From positions 30,770,954-30,834,953 of the forward strand of contig NC_135167.1 in the NCBI RefSeq assembly GCF_041146795.1: 64,000 nucleotides of DNA, given 5' to 3'. Origin of the DNA: Maylandia zebra (Eukaryota; Chordata; Actinopteri; Cichliformes; Cichlidae). The notes beneath the pieces were generated by a model. It was given only the letters and a program-made list of their open reading frames with translations, ran no database searches and was not told where the DNA came from. Positions 39,101 to 50,100 of the stretch are shown here, piece by piece. Within the stretch, counting starts at the first letter, position 1. Each line of letters begins with the position of its first letter. The translations under genes and the position numbers were made by a program.

Positions 39101-42100
39101 ATGGGCTATAACAGTTGTATTGATGTATAGCAACTTGAAATGCTCACTTGAAATGGCACTACAGCATGTAAAAAAAAAAATAATATAAGCTCTGGTGGAC
39201 TTGGTTCTATAGTAGGTCTTAAAGGGTTAAATAAATATCGTCAAATAATCGAGATCTCAATTTCAGTGAAAATAATCGTGATTATAATTTTTGCCATAAT
39301 CGAGCAGCCCCAAGTCCAGGTAAGCTATTATATTTCTCACCAAATACAAATGTTGGAAGTATAGACTGTATATAAGGGAAAACTGCTTCCTGTCGAATGG
39401 CATACAGGTGGTGGCACCTTTGGTTGCAAAAAGAAGTCTGTGTGAAAATGACCCTTCCTATTCTTTATCACCAGCAGGATTGCCTGTGCTTCCAGCTTTG
39501 CATATCCATTTTTAAATGCTGGTAGAAATGCAACCAAATAAGTTAGAGCATTATTTTTTTTGCATATAAAACTCCAGGAGTTGTGCTTATATCGTGCCTT
39601 CAGCGTGTCCCAGACCGCTGTTTCCTTCTGCTAATGTCAATCACGTGAAAAGCATGTGCAACAACAAAAACATTATAATGCTGATGCAGGTGTTTTATCA
39701 ATATGATCAGCTGTTCACAGCGCTTCCTGTGTCGCAATATATATCACCACGTTTTCATCATAAACTGTTAAATGTTTTCATGAGTGCCAATAACTGCGAA
39801 AACAAAAAGATGTAATTCCTCCCCCCCTTTTTTCCCTCTCCAAGGCTTATCACAGCTTCACTTGTGTTATTAAAAAGTCATGTTTGACTTTTGTGCCTTA
39901 GAAGTTTGAATGCACTTTTGGAAATGGTCTGTGTTGATGTGCATGCATACGTTTTGCATATTGGCCACAATATACATTTATTTTCATTTTTGCTGCAGGT
40001 TATAGCAAGAGTACCTCAAAATGAAGTTATGAATAATGTGTTTAAAAAAACATTTTAAGCTTTTTGGTGGTCTGTTGCACTTTTAAGCAATTTATTTAGT
40101 CTCTCTGGACTTATTGCAAACATATGATTAAAATTTAGGATATAGAAGTTATATTTATGTATAGCAAGTTGAATGTGTTGCAAAAAATGGCACTAAAGTC
40201 AAAGTTAGCTTTATCTTCAAAAACCATATGTACAGATTATACACAGGAATTTTAAATTGCAGCGCTCCCACGGCCCTCAGTGTTACACTAAACAAACAAA
40301 CATTTTATATACACAACAGAGTCCAACACAATCCACTTGTTTGAAGTCAAGAGTTCATGTGCATAAGTCAACTGCACATTTCTATGTGAAGCTTGCATGT
40401 TCCCTCTGTGCTTATGTGGCCTTCTTGCCCACATGGCTGCCTTGCCACAGTCCAAAAACACCCATGCTAGCATAAATAGTAGTTATAAATTGGCTGTAAG
40501 TGTAAATGTGAAGAGTTGTCTGGGTGTGTGTGTTACAGTTGAATCCTTGTAGAGTCTGTGATGTAACGTACACATGTGGCCGAGGCTGTTACCAGCATTC
40601 ATACCTGCGGGTGTTAACCACCTTGTAATTATGTCCAGGTGTCTTATATGCGATGGCAGCCTTGATAGAAACAAATCTATAAAGTCATTATAAATAATGC
40701 TGTGATTATTAGGTGAGGTGGTGATGGTTCTGTCACTGATAAACTGAAGAACTGCAGAGAAAATGTAGCCAGAAATGCACAGGAGGGATCGAAAGTACAG
40801 AAAAGGCCGATTACACTGGTTGCTCCATTGATGTGACGTGTAGTTACATTTCCAGAGAGGTGCATGTCATGTCGGGTTATGCCATGGGTGATAGTGTAGA
40901 GTTTCAGAGGTGTTTGTGGTTATGACATACCTACAGTGATGTTTCAATGCAGAAGTCAAAATCAGCTATTAGCCCAGTGACAAATTGGCAACCTGTCCGA
41001 GGCGTCGTCCCCCTCCACCACCCTTTAATGGATGGTCTCATTTGAGTCAAACATGATCAGGAAATGTCATTTATTTATTTATTTATTTTGGATCGGTGCT
41101 ATTCTTCTTTAAGTTCTCTCTAAACCATAGATGATCTGGTAGCCCTTACTTCAAGACCAGGGCCCTATTTCAGGAAGCCGGTTTAGTGCAAACTCTGAGT
41201 AAGTATACCCTGAGTTAACGAAAACTCTGGGTTTTCGGTTTCACAAAGCGAGTTTAGATTAATTCTGAGTGAGTTACTATGACGACACACTCCGTGAAGC
41301 TAACCTGCCCCCTAGCAGGTTTACTTCAACTAACCCTGACCTTCTCCGCCTCTTTGTCGGAAACCTGACTGTAGGAAGTGTCAGACATGGCGTGCTCCTT
41401 CCTTGAAGAGCCAGCAGATGTTGAAGCCCAAATTCTCCGCAGAGCTCTCCGCCGGGAGAGAGTGATTAGAGCGCGTTTGGACATTTTATCATTTCCTGAT
41501 GATTTTCTGTGTGAACGTTACAGTTTTTCAGCACAATCTATAATTTATTTGAATAACATCCTCAGGCCTAATATTGCTCATGTGACACATCGCGGACATG
41601 CTCTCAGTTCTGTACATATTATTTGTATTGCACTTCGGTTTTTTGCAAACGCGAGCTTTCTGTATAATATTGGTGACGCTGAGCACGTTTCCAAGTCTGT
41701 CGGGCAGTCAGGAATGTTACAGTTGCACTGAAACGTCTCGTGTACTCGTTTGTGGTGTTCCCCGGTCATAGACCCACAAGATTCATCAAAGAGGGATGCC
41801 ACAAAATTGCAGGTAGCAGGATGAACAAAACTTAATTTATGATGTGGTGATACTTGAACTACTACTTAAATTTTACATTTATTTTCAGGGTTCCCAGGCG
41901 TGATTGGCTGTATAGATGGCACTCACATTCCAATCATTGCTCCTTCGGTAAATGAAGGAGACTATGTGAACAGGAAGTCTTTCCACAGCATTAATGTACA
42001 GGTACATAGTTCCCTGTAGCATTTCAAACTAACAAATTATTTCATTATAGTAATGGATGCTAATTTGTGTTCTCTGCACTGTGAAGATCATATGTGATGC

Positions 42101-43419
42101 TGCCAACATTATCACAAATGTGGAAGCCAAGTGGCCAGGCTCTGTGAGTGGTGGTGGTGGAGGACCCCCACCTGTTTTTCGGGCCTCCGCTTTTTTTTCT
42201 GTTGGCTATAACGGGTCACATTTGAGCATACAGAGTAAGCAAATATGTACTTGTAATGTGCTCAGATAATTTCAATAAGTGCTTACAGAGGGGAAATTAA
42301 TGTAGCCTCTAACTGCAATTGATTTACATCGGACAAACAGACCAAGCACTATGGCTCATAATACAATTACACCTTACCTGTTTGGACTATATTTTTATAT
42401 TTCATTTTTACTTGCTGCCAGGAACGTTTGGGGCCTGTTGGGTTGCACCTGCGCTCACATCACATCACAAAATCAAATGTATGAAATACAAAATAAAATA
42501 AAATAAAATAAAATGAAATAACGTGTTAAATGGGTGGAAATCCCTAGATCAATGTTTAAATTAACACTCACGCATCGACTCTGTCGGCTATGTTTTGCCA
42601 TGCATGCTCTCTTTCTTTTGCAGCTGAGGCTGTGTTACTTTTTTTCCGCAAAATTTGCATGTTATCGGCATATGCTGCCATCAGAATTTCGGCCTCAAGC
42701 GCTGTAAAATACATTGACCGCGCCTTCTTTCCCTCCGTCTCCATGGTGACTCGCTCAATCTGTGCTCCACTAATCAGGGCTTTATGTATCCTCGTGCGTG
42801 CGCTTAACTTGGGGTTAAAGCAACTCCGCGTTGACTGAACTACTTGTTATCAGCCTTTCTGAAACCGAATATTCCGAGTTGGACAGTTCGGGGTTACTCA
42901 ACCCTGAGTATCGTTTTTCACTCTGAGTTTTCTAAACCGGCTTCCTGAAATAGGGCCCAGGTCCAGCTTGTAAAACAAACAAACAAACAAAAAAAAAACA
43001 TGACCAAAGAGTAAAACTTTATTTTGACAATGACTCACAATTTTTTTTATTATTTTTTTTTTTTGAACTAACTCGCAGTTTCTCCCTTAAAGCGTAAATA
43101 TTACATTACTAAACGAAAATAAGGAAATGTTTGCCTTGACTGACTAGATTAAACACATTACCCAGCCCTACTCTTAGCTGTGATGTTTGTGTGGTTCTAA
43201 ATGGTAATGGGATTTGTATGTGTTTAGGTTGAAGGGAGGAACTCCATCATTGAGACGTTCAGGGAGCTGATCAAAGAGGAGGGCTTCTGGGGATTGACCA
43301 AAGGACTGTCTGCACGCATCATTTCATCCACACCCACCGCCATCGTCATGGTGGTTGGCTATGAGACACTAAAGAAACTGAGTTTGCGACCAGAGCTGGT
43401 GGATTCAAGACACTGGTAG
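36115..43419 (+). CDS. slc25a44: Solute carrier family 25 member 44, mitochondrial BCAA carrier
   Basis: An inner-mitochondrial-membrane carrier; mammalian SLC25A44 imports branched-chain amino acids. The coding exons 36115-36742, 36899-37026 and 43228-43419 total 948 nt, 315 residues plus stop. The three carrier repeats are visible by their loop signatures: [11 protein letters not shown] (Pro37, with Thr in place of the usual acidic residue, as in this family), [10 protein letters not shown] (Pro129) and [11 protein letters not shown] (Pro243). It ends [10 protein letters not shown], as in the mammalian protein. The CDS exon starts after an acceptor at 36073, so the open frame upstream to 35842 is intron. 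Intron 2 (6.2 kb) is full of transposons, and its donor is partly made of one (see 37028). An AATAAA at 45114 may end a 1.7-kb 3' UTR. The copy (a or b) is not resolved. Confidence 0.95.
37580..37865 (+). pseudogene. Partner-gene exon of the ISL2EU-like element
   Basis: About 95 codons without a stop, ending HTK at a GTAAGT donor at 37866. The blocks [15 protein letters not shown] and [18 protein letters not shown] are familiar from many fish genomes as part of a transposon-borne protein with SWIM and YqaJ-nuclease parts. Neither the SWIM nor the nuclease part is present here. Confidence 0.55.
38189..38429 (-). pseudogene. THAP-domain exon of the ISL2EU-like element
   Basis: The minus-strand frame starts [20 protein letters not shown] and contains LSFYAFPTW, then [12 protein letters not shown]. 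The C2CH pattern of a THAP DNA-binding finger is complete (the Cys pair in CCVLGC, then CSRH). The exon ends at a GTAAGT donor at about 38188. No following exon was found, so the transposase is truncated. Confidence 0.75.
39590..40210. mobile_element. Diverged second copy of the ISL2EU-like 3' segment
   Basis: This segment follows the same order of blocks as 38545-39175. Examples are GATCAGCTGTTCACAGCGCTTCC versus GATCAGCTGTTCATAACACTTCC, AGTCATGTTTGACTTTTGTGCC versus GGTCATGTTTGACTCTATAC, and TATGTATAGCAAGTTGAA versus TGATGTATAGCAACTTGAA. The second copy is clearly older or from a different subfamily. Confidence 0.6.
40389..41010 (+). repeat. Degenerate SINE/L2-tail copy
   Basis: GCATGTTCCCTCTGTGCTTATG, CCACAGTCCAAAAACACCCAT and, further right, CCAGTGACAAATTGGCAACCTGTCC are decayed versions of the body and tail seen in the SINE at 31660-31990. 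Confidence 0.5.
41387..42147 (+). pseudogene. Harbinger transposase (HARBI1-like), frameshifted and truncated
   Basis: Exon 1 starts [20 protein letters not shown]. The frame breaks near 41700: after HVSKSV the correct frame resumes as [18 protein letters not shown] one frame over, pointing to a small deletion. It then reads [18 protein letters not shown] to a donor at 41813. Exon 2 (41889-42001) contains [10 protein letters not shown] with the first catalytic Asp and [16 protein letters not shown]. Exon 3 (42087-42147) reads [20 protein letters not shown] and stops at the deletion before the HDSR block. The second Asp and the Glu of the DDE triad are missing, so it cannot be active. Confidence 0.88.
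42125..42744 (-). pseudogene. Myb/SANT-like protein gene of the Harbinger element, truncated
   Basis: Minus-strand exon 1 (42744-42572) starts [20 protein letters not shown] and continues [20 protein letters not shown] and [10 protein letters not shown], a Myb/SANT-type trihelix region. It ends at a GTGAGT donor. Exon 2 sequence reads [20 protein letters not shown] (about 42205-42130) and then runs into transposase sequence at the deletion. In autonomous Harbingers this partner carries the transposase into the nucleus and to the ends. The nuclear-targeting tail is lost here. Confidence 0.8.
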
Positions 43420-45125
43420 ACGATATCTGGAGAGACAATATAAGGACCAGTTTGTTGTGCCACTTGTAGCCCTCAACCCTAATTTAGACTTTGTGCGTAA
43501 GTACTGAGTGAAAAAGGATTTGCTTTAATTGCATTTAACAGCCCTGGGGTCAAAATGGAGTAATTTAAATACACACTATGAATTCTAAACTTCAAACCAA
43601 CTTCAAACAAACAAACAAACAAACAAACCAGTAACCTTAACATGAATTACCTGGTTATTAAGAATATTAACCAGGTTTACAGTTTTTATGTGTTGTCGAT
43701 TAACAGAACCTGCTGCTGTTTGGTACGAATTAAAGGGGTGATGCCATTTTGTTTCAGTAATGGCAAGGGCATGGAAGATAATGCAGCCTAATGGGACTTA
43801 CTTTATATATTTACTTTATATATTTGATCCTCATGTGTTGGCATTTTGATGATTGAAAGTCTTGTTTGAGGACCTTTGCTGTGGAGAGTTGATTGCTGAC
43901 AGTTATTATGTTTGATCATTTGTGTGAATAACCAGATGGTTACTGTAGTAACCTGTGTTTGTGCTCTTCTAAAAAAAGCCAAGATGTGTTTTGATGATGG
44001 TTTGGATGAAGTTCATTTAACTGGCGATGACGCATTCACATCAGCAGTAAATAAATCTTTCCCAAGTGTTTGTGTCCTTATGTTCACCAGACTGGCTTTT
44101 GAAGTTCCTTTTTCTTGGCCTTTTTTTGTTGTTGTTTTTTTTAAAACCTGCCTTTTTAATGCGAATGCTTTTTAAAGCTGTGTGCATCAGCCAGGTTGCA
44201 TTCAAACATTTCACTTTAGAATCTACAATGTGACAGATTTTTATTTTGATTCAAAGTCCTCATGCACTTGACACGATCCAAAACATGGTACATATACCGT
44301 ATAATGTTTTATTTACACTTTTTACTGACTTTACTGAGGGGTTTTATTAGCAGTGTTGAAAATATCACTGTGATCAAGCTGGTTAGTAAAAGGCTCATTT
44401 AGTGTTTTGTTATCTAACAGGAAGGCGACTACAAGTGAAATCTTTCCATTATGCTCGGGCTGTGACTCTAACCTGGTTGTGAACTAACTGCTGTTTCGCT
44501 ATTGTGACAGTATATGTGCAATAATGTGAATGCTTTGTCCATTTCAGCACAATGTATTTGTATGTTTCCTCTAAGCTGTGTGAATTTTAAAAAGACCTAA
44601 ATTATTATTTTTTCAGGTTTATTTTCTTTTGGGGAATATGGTGACTAACATTTGCTTAAGAGGAGTAACTTTGGGCTCACAGAGGTGTTTTTAGTTGCAC
44701 TTTGTAGAAGGTAGTCAATTACAAAACAAAACATTTATTTTAAATAATCTGAAATGGTCAGATTGTAGAAAGGATTCTAAGACAGGAGAAGGTAATGTGT
44801 CTAAACGTTTAGGTGGAGCCATAACTGTCCATGTGTTAAGTTACGCGTACGTCTGCTGTGTTGGAATAACTCACGGGATCCCAGTTGGACTTTGGAATGA
44901 ACCAAAACTAAGACTTCATATGGATGAGCTGGGAATTCATGCAAAATGGTTTTTTAAGATTAATACTTTTTTCCCCATTTTCATTTATGCAGCCTCGAGT
45001 GACTAATGAAAGTGATATATTTTTGTCTTTTACTGTAAATCTAAACCTGATTATGTCACGCAGAATACACCTGGGTTCATATCATGTGTCAGTGTGTCTT
45101 CAGGTATTTGTTCAATAAAACATAA
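43420..45125 (+). other. slc25a44: Probable slc25a44 3' UTR
   Basis: No other gene is seen between the slc25a44 stop and AATAAA at 45114. A CAAA tract lies near 43606-43627. The frames here have no domain motifs. Confidence 0.5.
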
Positions 45126-45399
45126 GAGCTATAAAAAGGAGTCTGTCAGTTATTATAGTTTTTTCTTTTTGGGGGGGGTGTTTCTACTTGAATCTTTGAC
45201 TTTGCTTTTAATCCAGTAGTTTCCATATTGGGTTTTCTTGTTTCTGTTCAGTTTTTATTTATTTCCAGTTTAATTTTTGATTAGTTTCAGTGTTGGCTTT
45301 AGTGTTGTTATTGTTTTTTATCTTAGTTATTCAAGGAAATAATCTCACTGAGATTAAAATCTTTTTAATTATTATTGTAATGAGGGTACATGTCAATAT

Positions 45400-46260
45400 T
45401 GTGCATTCCTGTGTACGGTCCTCGGGGAGTTCAACGTGCAGATAAGAGGGTCTGATGGGACAATGTGTTTCCTTGATGTTCACCTAACCGTAAGGCATCC
45501 ATAGATCTTATCCAAGGTGACGCTCTGGCACCAAAGGTCATATCTCATTATGTTAGTTAGATAATGAGATGAAAGGATCTACTTTGCAAAGTCCACTGGG
45601 TTTAAATGGTGTTATTCCCAATAGAATAGCTTTGCAAATATTTTAGTGTGAAGACTGGAATCCTTGTTATCATAATAATAAAAGTGCTAGTGTACAGTCA
45701 CACGTTCTCAGTTCTTCAGAAAGGTCACTGGAGACCTACACGAGTGAAAAACCCTGACTCTTTAAGATCAGATTAAACAGATTGCAGCACCAACGCAACT
45801 GACACGTACGTTAAAAAGCTCAATTTGCATGAGCTGGACAACAGATGGCAAAAGGCAATGCTCTTACAGCGTACACTCTTCCCTCTGAGCCTGTCACACA
45901 TCCTCCAACTGTCTCTCTATGCCAAACAAAACGTTCACTTTCCCTTTGAAAATAAAGCCACCCAGAGACCAACGGACAAATCTACTGATGAATGAAACAA
46001 ACAAGGAGGCCAAGTGAAGACGGCAGAGGCCTCCTTTGAGCTGACACTTCCTGGTGGGATGACAGAGTGCTCCCTGTTCTGAGCTATACATTAATTATCA
46101 AGCCATGTCTGGGAGGCATTTTGTCAAAAAGATTGATGAGGGGCCGTCAGACGGAGAACAAATCTGACTTGGCCAGGGTTAAAGGGAGGGCCCCTCATTC
46201 TCATGGGATGTATTGGTGGAAGCTGTGTAGGGTGTGTGGTGCACTGAAAGCATCCACATG
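45400..46260. promoter_or_regulatory. Candidate upstream regulatory DNA of crabp1
   Basis: Two complex, repeat-free blocks (about 45400-45560 and 45780-46260) lie 1-2 kb upstream of crabp1. They contain AAAGGTCA (about 45533, a nuclear-receptor half site), TTTGCATGAG and CATTAATTATCAAG. Conservation and function are inferred from composition and position only. Confidence 0.3.
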
Positions 46261-46952
46261 AGCGTGGTATTGAAAAGACGATTACACAAGAATGTTGTTT
46301 GATATGTGAAGAGAGGGCAAATAGTGACCACAAAGGAGTTTTATTACATAAGTCTATGTCTCATCTTCAGCGAAAGTGATGAGATGATGTGTTCATTGTG
46401 TGGATGAAAATTTCATCTTTAGAAGACCGCTGTAATCTTTTCTCCTCTCCACCTTATACTGTAAAGTGATTCCTTTGCAGCCTAACAAACAGAAGGGAGA
46501 CATAAGATGGGGGTCCTAATTCAATCAGTCCTCATTTCAAGCAAAAATAAAGGTCATGCAACAGATTGTGACACTGCTTCTGCAAGGGAACTCCACATAG
46601 GTGTTAAAATTTGGGAAACAGTGTCTTCATATGGACAGCTTTTATTGTCTTGTAACAAATCCAGAAAACAACTTATAACGCACCACGTTCACCTCTGTAG
46701 AGGTGGAAACCCCTCCAACTACTCAAAAACTAAGCAAAAACACGATTTCTGCTACTTCAAACACATCCTTTAAAATCGGATTTGCTATTCAGTACATGAT
46801 AGCGCTCTTTGTTTAATCAGCTCTGAGAAATTTAGCGAAAAAGATTTGAATTTATTTCCACTGCAGATGAGATGAGACCTGAAAACCTTGAAACTAAACA
46901 GCAGTTTGAGGTCATGAAAAGAATTCTCTAATCAGAACAAACCATCAGAGAT

Positions 46953-46970
46953 ATGTGTGTGTGTGTGTGT
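46953..46970. repeat. (GT)n microsatellite at the crabp1 promoter
   Basis: A short GT run lies just upstream of the TATA-like motif of crabp1. Confidence 0.9.
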
Positions 46971-46975
46971 AGGTG

Positions 46976-46981
46976 TATAAA
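46976..46981 (+). promoter_or_regulatory. crabp1: TATA-like box of crabp1
   Basis: TATAAA lies 203 bp before the crabp1 ATG, which would leave a 5' UTR of about 170 nt. The purine-rich sequence between them has no intervening ATG-initiated frame of note. Confidence 0.45.
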
Positions 46982-47178
46982 TGTGTCTGTTGAGGGGGAG
47001 AGGAGGCAGAGGTCGAGGGGGTTTGGTCTGCCATGAGGGATCATTACACATAGGGAGGAGAAAGGGAGGGAGCACAGGGACAGACGGAGAGAAGCGGAGA
47101 GAGAAAGCCTGAAGAAAGGCAGCAGAGGAGACAGAAGAAAGGAGGCGTTCGGCTGACACACAATCAAAACCGCACAAA

Positions 47179-50100
47179 ATGCAGAATTTCACAGGCACCT
47201 GGAAAATGAAAAGCAGCGAGAACTTCGACGAGCTTCTCAAAGCTTTGGGTGAGGACAAATGACTCTTTCTTACCTTAAGGTGTGAGTTTATTCAAAGGTT
47301 TATTTCAAACATAACTGAAAATTCAGTATTCTAGTTAGTGGGTTATTATCTTTTATTACCCCAATTAAATTGAAATGCATTACTTTGAAATAAAGGCAAG
47401 TTCAGTGAAATTGTGGTTTATAAATGTAAAAAAACAAAAGGCTGTTTAAATTGATACAAATAGAAGTCATTTGCTAATCCACATATGCCTAATTTTAGTC
47501 TGGTACTTGCTGTTTATTTTTTTTAATTGGAAAATATAGTGACAGGAGACAAATTTAACACTGGAACAAACACCGCACTTAAGCTCTAGAGGTGCACTTG
47601 AGTGGAAACAGGCTGAAGAATTCTGTCATCTGACTGTTTGCACTTCAACAGATCTGGTTAATGGTTTTTCCACTAATTTGAAAGACAGAATCTATCACGT
47701 ATTGCAGGACAGCTAAACAAATCAAATAAGCATTCCTCCATGTCATCACATTGGCACTGCACTCTCAAAATTGACAACATCTGGTGATAAAAATCTCAGT
47801 TGTACACGCTGAACGCTCCGATTATTAAATAATTAAACCATCAAGTTTAGACTCTAACATCTTCTCCCGACAGCTAAAAGGTGATGACTTTTCGTTTGAC
47901 TGAGATAGATGGGACAGGCATCTTCTACCTTTACTTAGAAACATGAGCTCAGATATTTTTCTTACCATCTTTTTGGCCCTAGAGGGGAGCAGAAAAAATG
48001 TAAGGTGACAAGTCAACACCAGACAATAGAATATAGAGAAAGCAGTAAGAAGTAGATATCCGAAATGTATTCATTTAGTCCTCTACAGGCTCATTGACAC
48101 ACTTTAATGTATGTATATATCAGTGGCATGGGGTGACTTCTAAACAAAGGCAAGCAGGGACAATAAAGCAGATATGCAAGGACAGAGATCACTTTGCTTT
48201 AATAGATGCTCTCCTTATGGAACACCACTGTTATGTGCTGTAGTTGTGCAGAGAGTGTAACCATGTTTTTATAGGTACAATCATACTACAGTTATGTTTT
48301 CTTTTTCGAAAAGAGGACAGCTGCGAACAAAACAATAAAATAAATAAAACCACTTGGTACCAAATAGAGTTTTAGACCGTCAGTGTCATGAGGGATTCTG
48401 TCAAAGATGGACCTTTCTGCCTGGTTCTCTTTCTTAAGGCCTGTTTTAGAGTTAAAACCTAGTTTTTCAGGTTAAAAAGAACACTAGGTTAGAACTATGT
48501 AGGGGTGTGGCATTTAGATTTAATAGTTAAATGTAGAGGATAGAAGAGCTGAAAAAGTTATATTGAAAACCAGGTTTTACAAATTACTGGACAACAAAAG
48601 CATAAAAAACAAAAACAAATTGGCAAATAAGATGAATCTCAAACACATAGAGAAAACAGAGCACGCAACGAAAACCTGACAGAGGCTACAGCAAAAACAC
48701 ACTAAAGTAAACACACAAAATGAGGGAAAAGTAATAAGAGATGGTGAACTTAGACACGAACAATGGTGGGAAAAGAGCAAAGGAGGAAAATAAAAAACAC
48801 AGAAAACCACAGGAGGATCTAAACTACAAAATAAAAAGAAAGAAAAGACCTGGACCAAACTCACACAGGCAATGATAACCAGACATAAGGCAGCACAGAA
48901 GGTACTTAAAAAATAAACGATTGAGAATTACAACTAAAGATTAAAATAAAAAAATAATTAAAGAAGCAACATTCAAAAACACAAACGAATAAATAACAGA
49001 ACCATGAATTATACAAAGACTATGGCACTGATTGGCAGTTTCTTCACTGACACTGATTTCAGTGAAGGTCACCACAAAGATAGCCAACCAAAAAGCCTGT
49101 GTGTGCCCCTCCCCCTACACACAGAGTGGAGCAGGCAGAGGAGGACTTCCTTGGAGGACTTGTATGACTGGCTGTGGAGATAGGTGAGCCACAAAGTGCC
49201 TCATTGGGAAATTGGTGCATGCTTTCAGGTGTAAATGCCATGCTGAGGAAGGTAGCCGTGGCAGCCGCATCCAAGCCCCATGTGGAGATAAGACAGAACG
49301 GAGAGCACTTCTACATCAAGACTTCAACCACAGTGCGCACCACGGAGATCAACTTCTGTATTGGCGAAGAGTTTAATGAGGAGACAGTGGATGGCAGAAA
49401 GTGTAAGGTAAGTGAATTGACCTGTCAAAATTTGAACTCTGAAATGTACCTATGCTGAAGCTATGGATGCTGGGGGGAAAACAAACAAACTGCAAAGCCT
49501 TAAAAGTGACAGGAAGTAGTAAAAAAAACCAAGACATTAGTGTGACAGACATAGATAAACAACCCTCACATCTGTGCTAACAGCCAGGTGAAGCCAAAGT
49601 GATGAAATACAGGAAACTCAATAAAATTATGCTTTTCGACAGAGTTTGGCCACTTGGGAAACGGAAAACAAGATTTACAGCAAACAGACTCTTCTGAGCG
49701 GGAACGGCCCAAAGACCTTCTGGAGCCGAGAACTCAAAGGGGATGAACTGATATTGGTGAGTAATTTTTAAGTTTATACTCTAACTTGAAATGTGGCGAC
49801 AGTGTGTGCAGCTGTGGAGTATAGGGAATGCATTATACTATGGGCATTTGTCTTTTTTGAGATGATCACATTTGTTTTTCATTGTAGAAGAAAATTCAAA
49901 TTTGTCAAATTTGGAGGTCTTTATTCACATGGGTGCTTTAAAAATCAAAACCACAGTTCAAATAGTTCAGCAAAACATTTTTCTTAAAGGAATAGTTTAC
50001 CATTTTGAGAGTTTTTTCACAAGAGTTAGAAGGTTAATATTTACCTCTATCACAGACTGTATATGAAAATGCAGTTGTAAAAAACTAAGTACATTCTTGC

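Larger units (their letters stand above)
37528..39230. mobile_element. ISL2EU-like DNA transposon nested in the hAT
   Basis: It begins TTAACCCTTTAA and ends TTAAAGGGTTAA, so it is bounded by TTAA with short inverted ends. It carries two converging partial genes. On plus (37580-37865) the frame has [20 protein letters not shown] and [14 protein letters not shown], a region I associate with the YqaJ/SWIM-type partner gene of these elements. On minus (38429 leftwards) is a THAP zinc finger. The catalytic parts of both are missing, consistent with an internal deletion near 37900-38180. The superfamily is inferred from this gene pair; the TTAA target would also fit a piggyBac-type mechanism. Confidence 0.7.
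37028..39312 (+). mobile_element. hAT-type element inserted on the slc25a44 exon 2 splice donor
   Basis: The ends are TAGGGCTGCTCAATTA on the left and, inverted, TGGGGCTGCTCGATTA on the right. The flanking 8-bp repeat AGTCCAGG (37020-37027 and 39313-39320) is the duplication size of hAT elements. Near 37295-37430 the frame [19 protein letters not shown], then CKLC and later HRGLH, is the start of a BED zinc-finger domain, the N-terminus of hAT transposases. The rest of the transposase is missing. The hAT part is only about 580 bp; the remainder is a nested insertion at 37528-39230. Confidence 0.85.
41161..42957. mobile_element. Harbinger transposon with two convergent genes, internally deleted
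   Basis: The inverted ends begin GGCCCTATTTCAGGAAGC and match perfectly over 26 bp (41161-41186 and 42932-42957). The 3-bp target duplication CAG (41158-41160 and 42958-42960) fits the CWG target of vertebrate Harbingers. A transposase reads to the right from 41387. A Myb/SANT-like DNA-binding protein, the second Harbinger gene, reads left from 42744. A deletion near 42145 removed the 3' ends of both and joined them tail to tail. The element sits in slc25a44 intron 2. Confidence 0.92.

Noticed and set aside
39313-39325. GTAAGC at 39320 as the working donor of slc25a44 exon 2
   Set aside because: Using it would force 2.3 kb of transposon with many stops into the coding exon. GTAGGG at 37027 keeps the frame.
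41387-42147. Host gene harbi1
   Set aside because: It lies inside perfect inverted ends with a CAG duplication, is frameshifted and lacks most of the DDE triad, so it is a transposon copy.
46928-47258. Minus-strand frames over crabp1 exon 1
   Set aside because: They are shadows of the purine-rich 5' UTR and exon 1 on the other strand.
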